Assembly (NCBI GenBank): GCA_016744705.1
Contig: JADGDU010000012.1
Location: 1-64,000 of the forward strand
DNA length: 64,000 nt
Direction: 5' to 3'
Origin: Candidatus Krumholzibacteriia bacterium
GTDB lineage: Bacteria > Krumholzibacteriota > Krumholzibacteriia > LZORAL124-64-63
Position numbers and translations under genes: made by a program. The notes beneath the pieces are model-generated. The model was given only the letters and a program-made list of their open reading frames with translations, did not search any database and was not told the origin of the DNA. Positions 36,867 to 45,477 of the stretch are shown here, piece after piece (within the stretch, counting starts at the first letter, position 1; each line of letters opens with the position of its first letter).

Positions 36867-37349
36867 TTAACCGAAGAACTCGAAGAGGTAATCGTCGCTC
36901 GGTGTTTGGGCTCCTGCCTCGCCACCGTCGATTCTATCGGGGGCCCATAGCTCCATGGTTGCCCCCATACCCACGATCAGAATTTCCTTTTCCACTCCCA
37001 ATGGCTCTTTGACCAAAGGCGGAATGGCAATGCGTCCCTGCTTATCAGGAACGGTCAAATAGCTGTTGCGACTCATGCGCCTGCTGTTTTTGATGTAGTC
37101 GGCTTTGCTCTGCCCCTCGGGCCTGGTCTGGAAACTTTCCAGCCAAACGTCTCTCGGCGCCAGGGCCCACGAACCGTGAGGTCCGGGGCAAATCATGTAT
37201 TCTTCCTGAATTTCTTCTTCCCCGGCTTTCTCAGCACGGAACTGAAAAGGCAGATGAAACCGCCCTTTGGCATCCACTTTACGGGTATGAGACCCATAAT
37301 AAGCGATAGCCTGTTCTGTGTTGGTTTCTGCCGTGGGTTCTAAATTCAT
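36867..37349 (-). CDS. mraZ: Transcriptional regulator MraZ
   Basis: 160 residues, slightly longer than the usual 140-150. Two AbrB-like SpoVT folds show the family repeats: RKVDAKGRFHLPFQFR near the start and TVPDKQGRIAIPPLV in the second half. MraZ forms ring oligomers and represses its own dcw promoter by binding short repeats. Candidate repeats lie upstream at 37503-37549. It is the first gene of the cluster. Confidence 0.93.
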   Translation of the reverse strand: MNLEPTAETNTEQAIAYYGSHTRKVDAKGRFHLPFQFRAEKAGEEEIQEEYMICPGPHGSWALAPRDVWLESFQTRPEGQSKADYIKNSRRMSRNSYLTVPDKQGRIAIPPLVKEPLGVEKEILIVGMGATMELWAPDRIDGGEAGAQTPSDDYLFEFFG

Positions 37350-37502
37350 GGATCAGACCTGGAATATGCCTTTCGGGCGGCGGAGTCCAAAATTGGTGTC
37401 TGGTGGAGACCTCGGGCGTATAACTTGTTTGCCCAGTTTGTGTTGGAGAACTTCCGGCGACGTCTTCCGCATCCTTGCGTCTGGTGCCCATCCATGGGCC
37501 AT

Positions 37503-37549
37503 CGCCAATTTCCCCCACTTTTCGCCTAAAATCTCCACCTGACCTCCAG
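37503..37549 (-). promoter_or_regulatory. Candidate MraZ operator: five NNGGNG repeats
   Basis: Reading the minus strand, CTGGAG, GTGGAG, TAGGCG, GTGGGG and TTGGCG start at 37549, 37538, 37528, 37518 and 37508, so the spacing is 11, 10, 10 and 10 bases. Known MraZ boxes are TGGGN-type repeats with about a 10-base period. The array covers the predicted transcription start and early leader, where bound MraZ would repress. Confidence 0.65.
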
Positions 37550-37578
37550 ACAATACGATTTCCAGCACACAGTGTCAA
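37550..37578 (-). promoter_or_regulatory. Promoter of the dcw cluster
   Basis: A perfect -35 TTGACA (37573-37578), a 17-base spacer and TATTGT (37550-37555) as -10. The region upstream of the -35 is A/T-rich, as in promoters with UP elements. The predicted start near 37543 lies about 190 bases before mraZ. Confidence 0.7.
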
Positions 37579-37705
37579 TCACCTTTTATTAAAAAAGCGT
37601 AATAATTATTTATTTGGTGAATTGGGGGTGTTTTGTTCCAAGTAGAGAGTGGTTAAAAGTGGTGGACTAATTCGAGATATGAATATTTTCTCTTCCCACA
37701 AGAAA

Positions 37706-37732
37706 GGGAGCGGCCACAAACTGGACCGCCCC
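37706..37732 (-). terminator. Terminator after the first secreted-protein gene
   Basis: On the minus strand GGGGCGGTCCA and TGGCCGCTCCC pair with two single-base bulges around GTTTG, and TTTCTTG follows. It lies about 35 bases past the stop at 37766 and isolates this gene from the dcw promoter. Confidence 0.55.
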
Positions 37733-37765
37733 TATTGATTTCGCCAAGGTCTTTTTAAGTGAGGA

Positions 37766-40700
37766 CTACTTCACGAGAGCCATTTTGCTGACCTTAACGT
37801 CCCCACCCCTGCGGGCTTCATAGAAGTATATTCCGGAAGAGACATTGGCCCCCTGCTCATTGGTCCCATCCCAAAAGATATGACCATCCCCCGCCTCATA
37901 AAGTTCATCAATCAGAGTTTTTACCAATTGCCCTCGCAGGTTGTAAACCTTGAGGGATAAATGACCAGCCTTGGGCAGATGGAATCGGATTTTCGTGGCC
38001 GGGTTGAAGGGGTTGGGGGCATTTGAAGTGGAAAAACGTTCCACGGCAAGGCTATGGGATGGTGACACAACAGAATGCTCGACTTGAAAGAATGTCAGAA
38101 TTTCTTTAAGCAGATACACTCTTGCCGAGAGCCCATCGTATATGAGGTGGTCTGGATCGCTGTAAATAGACATGAAGTCATAAGGCATCGTGATAACACG
38201 ATCGTTACCGAATTCATTCAAAGTGGCAGCGGAAAAATGGTAATTTGGTTGGCCGCTGAGATTCCCGAATCGAGCCAGACGCTCGGCCCCTTCCCCTGAT
38301 ATGACAGCATCAAATGTATTCATCCCCAGGCAACCGCCATAGGCAATCCACCCCGTGACAACATTAAAAACGCTGTTTTCGGTTTCAGGCAGTACCAAAG
38401 GTGTGGTTTGCCCGTGAATGAAGGGCCGAATATCATAAGACTCAAATTGAACATTCATCAAGTCACTCACGAAGCTGCTGGTCGCTTGGCCGGATTGAGC
38501 CAAATCACGAACCAAATTATCTCCACACAAAAAGGCATCGCGCCCCCCTCCGTTGGAGAACCACTCCTGCAACAGTTGGACATCCCTTCCAGGATCGTGG
38601 TTGTAATCTCCATTGGAAATTGTGTTCACACTCAAATCGCCACTGGTGTACAGCAGATCTGTGTAATATTTCACTTGGTCATATACCGCTCGCCCGCCCA
38701 GGCCATTACCAATCCCTGAAGAAGGCCCGTTGGTGAAATAGACATCGTAATCCACGCCCCTCTCCCACCCCAGATTGTTGAAAGCCGTGTACCATTCACT
38801 TTCGCCCCCACCATCGGCAAAGTCGTTCCAGAATAGAACCGAGGGCTGCACAGCATCGGCATTCACACTGGGCAGAGCGTGCACTTGAAACGAGGTATCA
38901 TAGGCAATGGGATTGCTGAAGTTTCCGAATCCGGAAATGTCCTCAGGCAGGGTGACGGTTTCCGGATCTGTATGGTCCACTTCATCGGTGGCTTCGAAAT
39001 AGTAGTGCAGGACATCGCCAGGAAAGAGGAACCCACTATCAGGCAGGTCATAATAATAAGAGTTGGTGCTTCCCTGCTGGATACCGTCGGTAAAACCGGA
39101 GACCCCCCAGAGTGGATTGCGCACACTGTCAAAAACGGGGTTACGCTGCATGGTGTACACCAATCGATTCGATACCAGAACGCCGCCTGTACGAACCACC
39201 GCCACATCGCAGGTGATGGAGTCTCCCGGAATGTTGTGTTCTTCATTTTCGGCTGCTTTGTTCCTAGCCCCATCAAAACGGACATAGTTGGAGGCCAGAT
39301 TGGCCAAATCAACTTCTTCACCCGTAGCTGTAAAATTATCCTGGGCCAGGTTTAATTCAGATGTGCTCATGGCTGGACCATAAGCCGCGAAGGCTTTCAA
39401 ACGTACGTTATCGAAATAGGGAGCGGGGTAACCGTCATTCCCGGTCCAGGTCCAAGTTGGTATTTCAAAGCATGTGAGTTGAACCTGGACATGAGTCGGA
39501 TTAGGTTCCAACAAATCAGTGATTTCGATTTCTGGGCGGACATACTCCGGCCCACCGTAGTATACAAAATTACGATCTCTCCAAGGCTGAGAAGCAATAG
39601 GCGAGGTGGCCTCATCGGCAGTGGACCGAATCTCCCACAAATAAAATATGCCCGGAGAATCAGCGGTAAGGTCTTCGTGACGATAGACTCCAAAATCTAA
39701 CTCACCACCAATGAATTCGCTCCCTGGCCACGCTACGACAGGGCTTACCAGAACATTATAAATATGGCCATATTGAAGAGCCCCACCCGTTGTATTGACA
39801 ATGTAGCCCCCTGGACCATAACACCAATTTTGACAAAAGCTGGGTCCCACACCTGGCACCTTGGTGCCATCATCGATGAACGCCACCTGAGGACTGTAGT
39901 TGTTATGGCAGGGATCTATGTCCCCCAGGCCGACCCAAAGGTCGGTGAAATCTCCAGATCCCAGTGAAGCTCCCGAATTCCAATCTCCCAAAGTACCATC
40001 CTGGAAATCCGTGAAACCATCATAACCACCGTTGGAACATTGCACATTGAGGTCATCCACCTGGCAGGCACCATTTCCCCAATAGGAGCAGTCTTCATCA
40101 GAATATCCACCATCCGAGGATACGAAAATTTGAAAGTGAATCTCGTCATTGTTGATACCGGCATAATCGGCAGGTTCATAGTTGAACGAATAGTTAAAAG
40201 CCTGTGCTTGGTGAATCCCATCAAAAACCTCAGCAACCACTGGTCCCTCCGCAGTCAAAAAGCTGAATTCGATAAAATCATAGCCGGGCTCGGTGTCGCT
40301 ATTAAACACACCACTGATTTGCATGGAACAACCGGCCGCGGCATCGGCCACAACGTAGTGAAAATCCAGGATGTCCTGCCAATTGTTGCCATACCCACCC
40401 ATGGGGTCCATCTCATCACAGGATGGGAAATTTTCGTCACCACAAAAAGCTGCCAGGTTACCTAGGCCACCGGGAAGGTTTGAGGCGGCATAACTGCTGA
40501 CATGCCAGTGGAGGGTGCTAGGCTGGGTCGCGTCTCGGTGGGTCCAAAGATTCCAGGCCGGGTTTCCTGATTCATCCTGGAACTGACCATTGGCCTGGGC
40601 ACCACTATCCCAGGGGCCAATCAGAACAATGGTATCGGCACCGGATTTGTTGAATTCCGCATTTCCTCCATGAAGAACACTTTGATGGCCAACAACTCTT

Positions 40701-40780
40701 TGGGGTAAATCTGCAGCCATGGAACTGAATGCCGTGGCCAGCGAAAACAAACAACAGACGAGCCAGATTGATTTTTTCAT
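37766..40780 (-). CDS. Large secreted protein with FlgD-like C-terminal sorting domain (paralogue 1)
   Basis: 1,004 residues. A signal peptide (MKKSIWLVCCLFSLATAF, cut after SMA) precedes Cys-containing beta-rich segments (for example GVGPSFCQNWCYGPGGYIVN). A Rossmann-like stretch near 650-800 (VLFWNDFADGGGESEWYTAF, AFLCGDNLVRDLA) follows, and the last 85 residues form a FlgD-like/type IX-like domain (NAPNPFNPATKIRFHLPKAG, SGIYFYEAR, KMALVK). No peptidase or lectin signature is recognised. It is clearly homologous along its whole length to 40948-43965, with some blocks nearly identical. The start has GGGTGGGGGG upstream. The function is unknown, probably surface-exposed or released. Confidence 0.85.
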   Translation of the reverse strand: MKKSIWLVCCLFSLATAFSSMAADLPQRVVGHQSVLHGGNAEFNKSGADTIVLIGPWDSGAQANGQFQDESGNPAWNLWTHRDATQPSTLHWHVSSYAASNLPGGLGNLAAFCGDENFPSCDEMDPMGGYGNNWQDILDFHYVVADAAAGCSMQISGVFNSDTEPGYDFIEFSFLTAEGPVVAEVFDGIHQAQAFNYSFNYEPADYAGINNDEIHFQIFVSSDGGYSDEDCSYWGNGACQVDDLNVQCSNGGYDGFTDFQDGTLGDWNSGASLGSGDFTDLWVGLGDIDPCHNNYSPQVAFIDDGTKVPGVGPSFCQNWCYGPGGYIVNTTGGALQYGHIYNVLVSPVVAWPGSEFIGGELDFGVYRHEDLTADSPGIFYLWEIRSTADEATSPIASQPWRDRNFVYYGGPEYVRPEIEITDLLEPNPTHVQVQLTCFEIPTWTWTGNDGYPAPYFDNVRLKAFAAYGPAMSTSELNLAQDNFTATGEEVDLANLASNYVRFDGARNKAAENEEHNIPGDSITCDVAVVRTGGVLVSNRLVYTMQRNPVFDSVRNPLWGVSGFTDGIQQGSTNSYYYDLPDSGFLFPGDVLHYYFEATDEVDHTDPETVTLPEDISGFGNFSNPIAYDTSFQVHALPSVNADAVQPSVLFWNDFADGGGESEWYTAFNNLGWERGVDYDVYFTNGPSSGIGNGLGGRAVYDQVKYYTDLLYTSGDLSVNTISNGDYNHDPGRDVQLLQEWFSNGGGRDAFLCGDNLVRDLAQSGQATSSFVSDLMNVQFESYDIRPFIHGQTTPLVLPETENSVFNVVTGWIAYGGCLGMNTFDAVISGEGAERLARFGNLSGQPNYHFSAATLNEFGNDRVITMPYDFMSIYSDPDHLIYDGLSARVYLLKEILTFFQVEHSVVSPSHSLAVERFSTSNAPNPFNPATKIRFHLPKAGHLSLKVYNLRGQLVKTLIDELYEAGDGHIFWDGTNEQGANVSSGIYFYEARRGGDVKVSKMALVK

Positions 40781-40886
40781 GTCCCCCCACCCTCTTTATT
40801 TTTCACACCAAAAACTGCATTGGCATACAAGAATAGGACTCTTGAAATACGATTATAAAAAAAATCATCATTCTCATGGGACAAGA

Positions 40887-40912
40887 GGAGCGGCCCCCAA
40901 GAGGGCCACTCC
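40887..40912 (-). terminator. Terminator after the second secreted-protein gene
   Basis: GGAGTGGCCC and GGGCCGCTCC form a 10-bp stem (one G-T pair) with a 6-base loop, then TCTTGT, about 35 bases past the stop at 40948. The sequence resembles the terminator of the paralogue, so it was duplicated with the gene. Confidence 0.6.
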
Positions 40913-40947
40913 CATGACTATTCTTTATATCCCATCTCACAAATCAA

Positions 40948-43900
40948 TCACTTCACCAACGCCATTTTACTTATCTGAACTTCTCCACCGGCGCGGGCTT
41001 CATAGAAATACACCCCGGAAGAAACACTGGCCCCCTGGGCATTGGTTCCATCCCACATGATGTAGTCGGCACCAGCGGCACGCGTTTCATCAATTAAGGT
41101 ATTAACCAACTCACCCCGCACATTGTAGATTTTCAGTTTCAAATGCCCGGCCTGAGGCATATTGAACTCTATCCGCGTGCTGGGATTGAAGGGGTTGGGG
41201 TGATTCGTTGCGGAAAATTTCTCGGCACCGGGAAGAACGTCCTCAATTCCACCCGAATTCGGGATCTGAAAGAAATCCAGCACTTCTCGCATGAGATTGT
41301 CCCGCGCGGAAAGTCCATTGCCCACGGGATGGTTGGGATCGCTGAAAACGTACATGAAGTCATAGGGCATGGTGATGATCCTGTCATCACCGGGCATATT
41401 TAAAGTAGCTGCCGAAAAGCTGAAGTCGGGCATGCCAGAGGGGTTCGTAAAGCCGGCCAGGCGTTCTGCACCGGGGCCAGCTTCCACCGCATCAAAAGTA
41501 TTGATGCTCATACAACCGCCATAAGCAACCCATCCGGGGCTGGTGAAAAACACACTGTTTCCAGGCTCAGGCAATACCAAGGGAGCCACTTGGTTGTAAA
41601 TCATGGGCCTGATGTCGGAGTCAAACACCTGGACGTTCATTTTGTCAGATACAAAATCCATGCTCAGTTCGCCGCCGGAATTGAGATCAGAAGCCAGATC
41701 ATCACCACAGAAAAAGGCATCACGTGTATCACCGGATGCCAACCATTCGGTCAATAGCTGAATGTCCTGGCCTGGATCAAAATAATGGTCACCGTTTGAT
41801 ATGGTGTATGAACCCAAATTACCGCAAGTATAAAGCAACTTATCATAATTCTGAATCTGCTCATAAACGGCCCGGCCGCCTAGACCATTTCCCACACCAG
41901 AGGAGGGCCCATTGGTGTAAAACACATCGAAATGATATCCCATATCCAGCCCATGGCGCATCAGGCCAGTGTACCATTCATCTTCGCCTCCACGGTTTCC
42001 AAAGTCGTTCCAAAACAGAATATTTGGCTGACGTCCTGTGGCCCCAACACTCGGCAGAGCATGGACCTGGAACCCGGATGCATAAGCTAAAGGCTCGCTG
42101 AAATTCCCAAATTCGGAAATATCCGCTGGTACGGTGCTCGTTTGCGGGTCGGCATGGGCCACTTCATCGGTGGCTTCGAAATAATAATGAAGGACATCTC
42201 CGGGAAACAGGAATCCGCTGTCGGGCAGATCGTAGCTAAACTTGGCGCCAGAACTTTCTGCAATACCATCGCTGGATCCGGAAACACCCCAGTTGGGATC
42301 ACGGACACTGTCAAAAACAGGATTGCGTTGCATGGTGTAAACCAGGCGATTGGAAACCAGCTCGCCACCAGCTCGGGATGAAACCACACTACAAAGAATG
42401 GAATCACCTGGAATGTTGTGTTCTTCGTGAAAAATGGCCTTGTTACTGGCCGAGTCAAACCTCACATTGTTGCTGGCCAGATTGGAGAGATCCACTTCCA
42501 GGCCACTGGCGGAAAAATTATCCTGAGCAATATCGATTTCACGAGCACTCATGCTCGGACCAGTATTTTGGAATGCCTTAAAGCTCACATTGTCGAAGTA
42601 TGGAGCGGGGTAACCATCGTCCCCAATAAAACCCCAATTTGGGCCAATCTCTCTGCATTCTAATTTGACTTGGACCTGAGTCACACCAGGTACCAAGATA
42701 TCACTTACAATACTATCGGTTCGGCGATAATCGGGTCCACCATAGTACACAAAGGTTCGGTCAACCCACGGTGCCGAATCGATAGGTGAACCCAATTCGT
42801 CATTGGTGGAACGCACAGCCCATGAATAAAAGATCCCTGGAGCATCGGCCGATAAGTCTTCATGGCTATACACACCAAAGACCAAATGGCCACCGGTGTA
42901 CTGCTGCCCCGGCCAAGTCAGCACAGGACTCTGGATGTAATTCCAAAGATGACCATCGGGATCAGCGCCACCGGTGGTGTTGACAATGTAACCACCAGGT
43001 CCATAGCACCAATTCTGACAATAACTGGGTCCCACACCCGGCACTTGGTCGCCACTATCAATGAAAGCCACCTGAGGGCTATAATTCGAGACGCAGGGAT
43101 CCAAATCTTCCAACCCCATCCAAAGCCCGGCAAAATCACCGACACCAATGGGGAGAACAGGCACGAATGGCCCAAAGGTTCCGTCTTGAAAATCGACATA
43201 TTCACTGGCGTTGCCATTGCTGCAATGAATGGTGATATCATCGATTTGGCAGGCACCGTTGCCCCAGTAATGGCAATCTTCGTCCGAATAGCCTCCGTCA
43301 CTGGTTACGGCAATTTGGAACCGCACTTCATCCTGATCCTGGCCCACATAATCAGCAGGGCTGTAGGTGTGACTGTAGCTGAACATTTCTGCGGTATGAA
43401 TGCCATCATTGACCGAGGATTCCACAAATCCATCCGCCGTTTCAAATCGGAAAATGGTGTAATCGTAACCGGGCTCAGTGTTGCTGTTAAAGACACCATC
43501 CACCGTTATGGTGCAGCCCATTGTCCCATCGTAAACCACATAACTGTATTCTAAGATGTCATTATAGTCGTTACCGTATCCACCAATAGGATCTTGGGGG
43601 TCACAGGAGGCATAGGTCAAATCGCCACAGAATGCCGCCAGGTTGCTGGGGATATTGTTCAAATTTGCAGCGGCGTAGTCGCTGACTTGCCAATGATGTT
43701 CAGTGACTGTCGTGCCATCCCAGTGAGTCCAGTCATTCCAAGCTGGGCTTCCCCCCTGATCTTCGAACTGCCCATTGTGCTGGGCGCCACTGCCCCAGGG
43801 GCCAAGCAGGAAAACCGAGTCACGGCTTGATTTTGCAAGATCGGAATTTCCCCCATGGTACACACTGTCATGCCCGAGAGTCCGGCTGGGGAGCTCGTTA

Positions 43901-43965
43901 GCAAAAGTCTGAACGGTAAGGACAAGGGTGAGCGCGAGGCACGAGATAACGGCAAGTTTTTTCAT
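40948..43965 (-). CDS. Large secreted protein with FlgD-like C-terminal sorting domain (paralogue 2)
   Basis: 1,005 residues from the second of two tandem ATG codons (43965), which gives a better distance to GGGGG. A signal peptide (MKKLAVISCLALTLVLTVQT, cut near TFA) is followed by the same layout as its neighbour: Cys-bearing beta-rich segments (GVGPSYCQNWCYGPGGYIVN), a central LVYTMQRNPVFDSVRDP block, a Rossmann-like region (ILFWNDFGNRGGEDEWYTGL) and a FlgD-like end (NHPNPFNPSTRIEFNMPQAG, GVYFYEAR, KMALVK). The promoter at 44060-44088 is strong, so expression should be high. The function is unknown. Confidence 0.85.
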   Translation of the reverse strand: MKKLAVISCLALTLVLTVQTFANELPSRTLGHDSVYHGGNSDLAKSSRDSVFLLGPWGSGAQHNGQFEDQGGSPAWNDWTHWDGTTVTEHHWQVSDYAAANLNNIPSNLAAFCGDLTYASCDPQDPIGGYGNDYNDILEYSYVVYDGTMGCTITVDGVFNSNTEPGYDYTIFRFETADGFVESSVNDGIHTAEMFSYSHTYSPADYVGQDQDEVRFQIAVTSDGGYSDEDCHYWGNGACQIDDITIHCSNGNASEYVDFQDGTFGPFVPVLPIGVGDFAGLWMGLEDLDPCVSNYSPQVAFIDSGDQVPGVGPSYCQNWCYGPGGYIVNTTGGADPDGHLWNYIQSPVLTWPGQQYTGGHLVFGVYSHEDLSADAPGIFYSWAVRSTNDELGSPIDSAPWVDRTFVYYGGPDYRRTDSIVSDILVPGVTQVQVKLECREIGPNWGFIGDDGYPAPYFDNVSFKAFQNTGPSMSAREIDIAQDNFSASGLEVDLSNLASNNVRFDSASNKAIFHEEHNIPGDSILCSVVSSRAGGELVSNRLVYTMQRNPVFDSVRDPNWGVSGSSDGIAESSGAKFSYDLPDSGFLFPGDVLHYYFEATDEVAHADPQTSTVPADISEFGNFSEPLAYASGFQVHALPSVGATGRQPNILFWNDFGNRGGEDEWYTGLMRHGLDMGYHFDVFYTNGPSSGVGNGLGGRAVYEQIQNYDKLLYTCGNLGSYTISNGDHYFDPGQDIQLLTEWLASGDTRDAFFCGDDLASDLNSGGELSMDFVSDKMNVQVFDSDIRPMIYNQVAPLVLPEPGNSVFFTSPGWVAYGGCMSINTFDAVEAGPGAERLAGFTNPSGMPDFSFSAATLNMPGDDRIITMPYDFMYVFSDPNHPVGNGLSARDNLMREVLDFFQIPNSGGIEDVLPGAEKFSATNHPNPFNPSTRIEFNMPQAGHLKLKIYNVRGELVNTLIDETRAAGADYIMWDGTNAQGASVSSGVYFYEARAGGEVQISKMALVK

Positions 43966-44025
43966 CATTTCCCCCTAAGAGCGAACACTTTGCAAAGAAG
44001 TCATTGAATTAACGGTGGCTTCTTA

Positions 44026-44049
44026 ATTCAGGATTCCCCAATCCTGAAT
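44026..44049 (-). other. Perfect 10-bp hairpin at the 5' end of the secreted-protein mRNA
   Basis: ATTCAGGATT (44026-44035) and AATCCTGAAT (44040-44049) are perfect inverted repeats around a 4-base loop. They begin within a few bases of the predicted transcription start, like the 5' stem-loops that protect long-lived mRNAs such as ompA. No T-run follows, so it is not a terminator. Confidence 0.6.
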
Positions 44050-44059
44050 CTTCAAAATG

Positions 44060-44088
44060 ATTATACACAATTGACAAAACCCAGTCAA
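44060..44088 (-). promoter_or_regulatory. Near-consensus promoter of the secreted-protein genes
   Basis: TTGACT (44083-44088), a 17-base spacer and perfect TATAAT (44060-44065), with TGTG just before the -10 as in extended -10 promoters. The best core promoter match in the window. Confidence 0.75.
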
Positions 44089-44091
44089 TTG
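44068..44091 (-). promoter_or_regulatory. Inverted repeat overlapping the promoter (candidate operator)
   Basis: CAATTGAC (44068-44075) and GTCAATTG (44084-44091) are perfect inverted repeats 8 bases apart, covering the -35 hexamer and most of the spacer. The symmetry and position fit a dimeric repressor site. The regulator is unknown. Confidence 0.5.
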
Positions 44092-44115
44092 ATCGGCCAT
44101 GAGAAGACAGAGGAA

Positions 44116-45477
44116 TTAGGGTTTGCGAGGAGGAAAAATTTGGCGAGCCCAGGCCCGGCGGCGGCCGAAGAAAAGCTTATCCCAGCCAAAGCCGGTGGCT
44201 TGACGGAAGCGCATCAGCATAACGGCGGATCCCACCGTATAGGCAATGGTACTGGACCAGGCGGCCCCGATGGCGCCATAACGAGGAATGAGAAAAAAGG
44301 CTGCGATAAGGTTGACCAAGACCGTCAGAGCACTGGCCTGAGTATTCCAATGAGGTTTGCCTCGGCCGATGAAATCCCCAGCCAGCACCGCGCCGGGCGC
44401 AAAGATAATAATTCCGGGCAGCAAAGCCTTCAGGGAGTCTCCAGAGGCTAGGTACTCCCCACCTGCAAGAAAACCCAGCACTGGTTTGGCCAGAAAGAAC
44501 AAAGGCAGACCTGCGATCAGGGTCAGTGCAAATCCAATGCGCAGAGCGCGGGCGGCTGTGCGGTCACGATCCGGATCACCTTTATGCCTGGCAGAACTGT
44601 GGACCAACAAAGGGGTCAGAGCGCCTGGCAACAACCAAAGAATCTCCCCCACATAAACCGCCACCGAATAAATGCCCACTTCAGCGGCACCGCGAAAATG
44701 TTCCAGCAATCCTTGGTCCAGACGCAGCAATAGAAAATAAGCCACGGCAGAAATCTGGCCCAGCCAACCCCGCCTTAAATTGAAGAGAATCAAGCCTCCC
44801 AGGCTGCGCCGATCCAGATCATCAGGCAGTTCTCCGGAATGATCCTCCCCTGCCACTGGCTCGGGGTGCGGTCGGCGCCTGATATCACGCAGCAGAATCA
44901 CCAGAACTACGCTCGCCCCCATGAACTGGGCCAATGCAAAAGCGCCAACGGCTTTGCCGAAAGTCAGTTCTCCCAAAATCCAAAGGATGACCACCACCAG
45001 CAAATGCCCCATGGCCCGCACACCGTTGACGGCAGCAGAAATAACCAAGCGACCACGGGCCAGCAAATCATAGGAGAATATTTCAAATCCCAAAATGGAA
45101 GCGGCCGCCATAACGGTGCCAAATCCCATCCCCGGAAACCAGCCCAGATGGTCAGCGAAAAACTCAGCAGTGTGACCACTGAGGGTAAAATACGCCAGCA
45201 CCCCCATGATACCGACCATGGTACCAGCCCAGAGCAACTGGGCTTTTAACATACGGCTGGCCGGCAATAAATCTTGCCGCAAGGGAGGAACCGCAGCCAG
45301 CCCCATGCCGCCTCCCAACAGGGAGCCCAGCAGCATAGCCACCGCCACGGTCAAACTATAATGGCCCTGACCGGCTGGCCCAAGAGTGCTGGCCACCACC
45401 ATCACAACAAAAGCGTTGGCCAGGACTTGTCCCACGCGGCTAAAGAGAATGCGGCCTCCCGCTCTGACCAGCCTCAT
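44116..45477 (-). CDS. Wzx/MATE-type polysaccharide flippase
   Basis: 453 residues, about 12-14 transmembrane segments. The N-terminus SRVGQVLANAFVVMVVASTLGPAGQGHYSL resembles oligosaccharide flippases of the MVF/MATE group. The second half has RLDQGLLEHFRGAAEVGIYS and ending blocks (LIPRYGAIGAAWSSTIAY) found in Wzx-like proteins. It should move polyprenyl-linked glycans across the inner membrane. It overlaps the upstream FemAB-like gene as ATGA and is the last gene of the glycan operon. No terminator is seen before the next promoter. Confidence 0.85.
   Translation of the reverse strand: MRLVRAGGRILFSRVGQVLANAFVVMVVASTLGPAGQGHYSLTVAVAMLLGSLLGGGMGLAAVPPLRQDLLPASRMLKAQLLWAGTMVGIMGVLAYFTLSGHTAEFFADHLGWFPGMGFGTVMAAASILGFEIFSYDLLARGRLVISAAVNGVRAMGHLLVVVILWILGELTFGKAVGAFALAQFMGASVVLVILLRDIRRRPHPEPVAGEDHSGELPDDLDRRSLGGLILFNLRRGWLGQISAVAYFLLLRLDQGLLEHFRGAAEVGIYSVAVYVGEILWLLPGALTPLLVHSSARHKGDPDRDRTAARALRIGFALTLIAGLPLFFLAKPVLGFLAGGEYLASGDSLKALLPGIIIFAPGAVLAGDFIGRGKPHWNTQASALTVLVNLIAAFFLIPRYGAIGAAWSSTIAYTVGSAVMLMRFRQATGFGWDKLFFGRRRAWARQIFPPRKP

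Larger units (their letters stand above)
37350..37765 (-). other. Control region upstream of the dcw cluster
   Basis: A 416-base stretch without a gene. From right to left it holds the terminator of the secreted-protein gene (37706-37732), an A/T-rich UP-element-like segment (about 37582-37615), the dcw promoter (37550-37578), the repeat array (37503-37549) and a leader of about 190 bases with a GCCCAT/ATGGGC palindrome near 37490. Confidence 0.6.
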
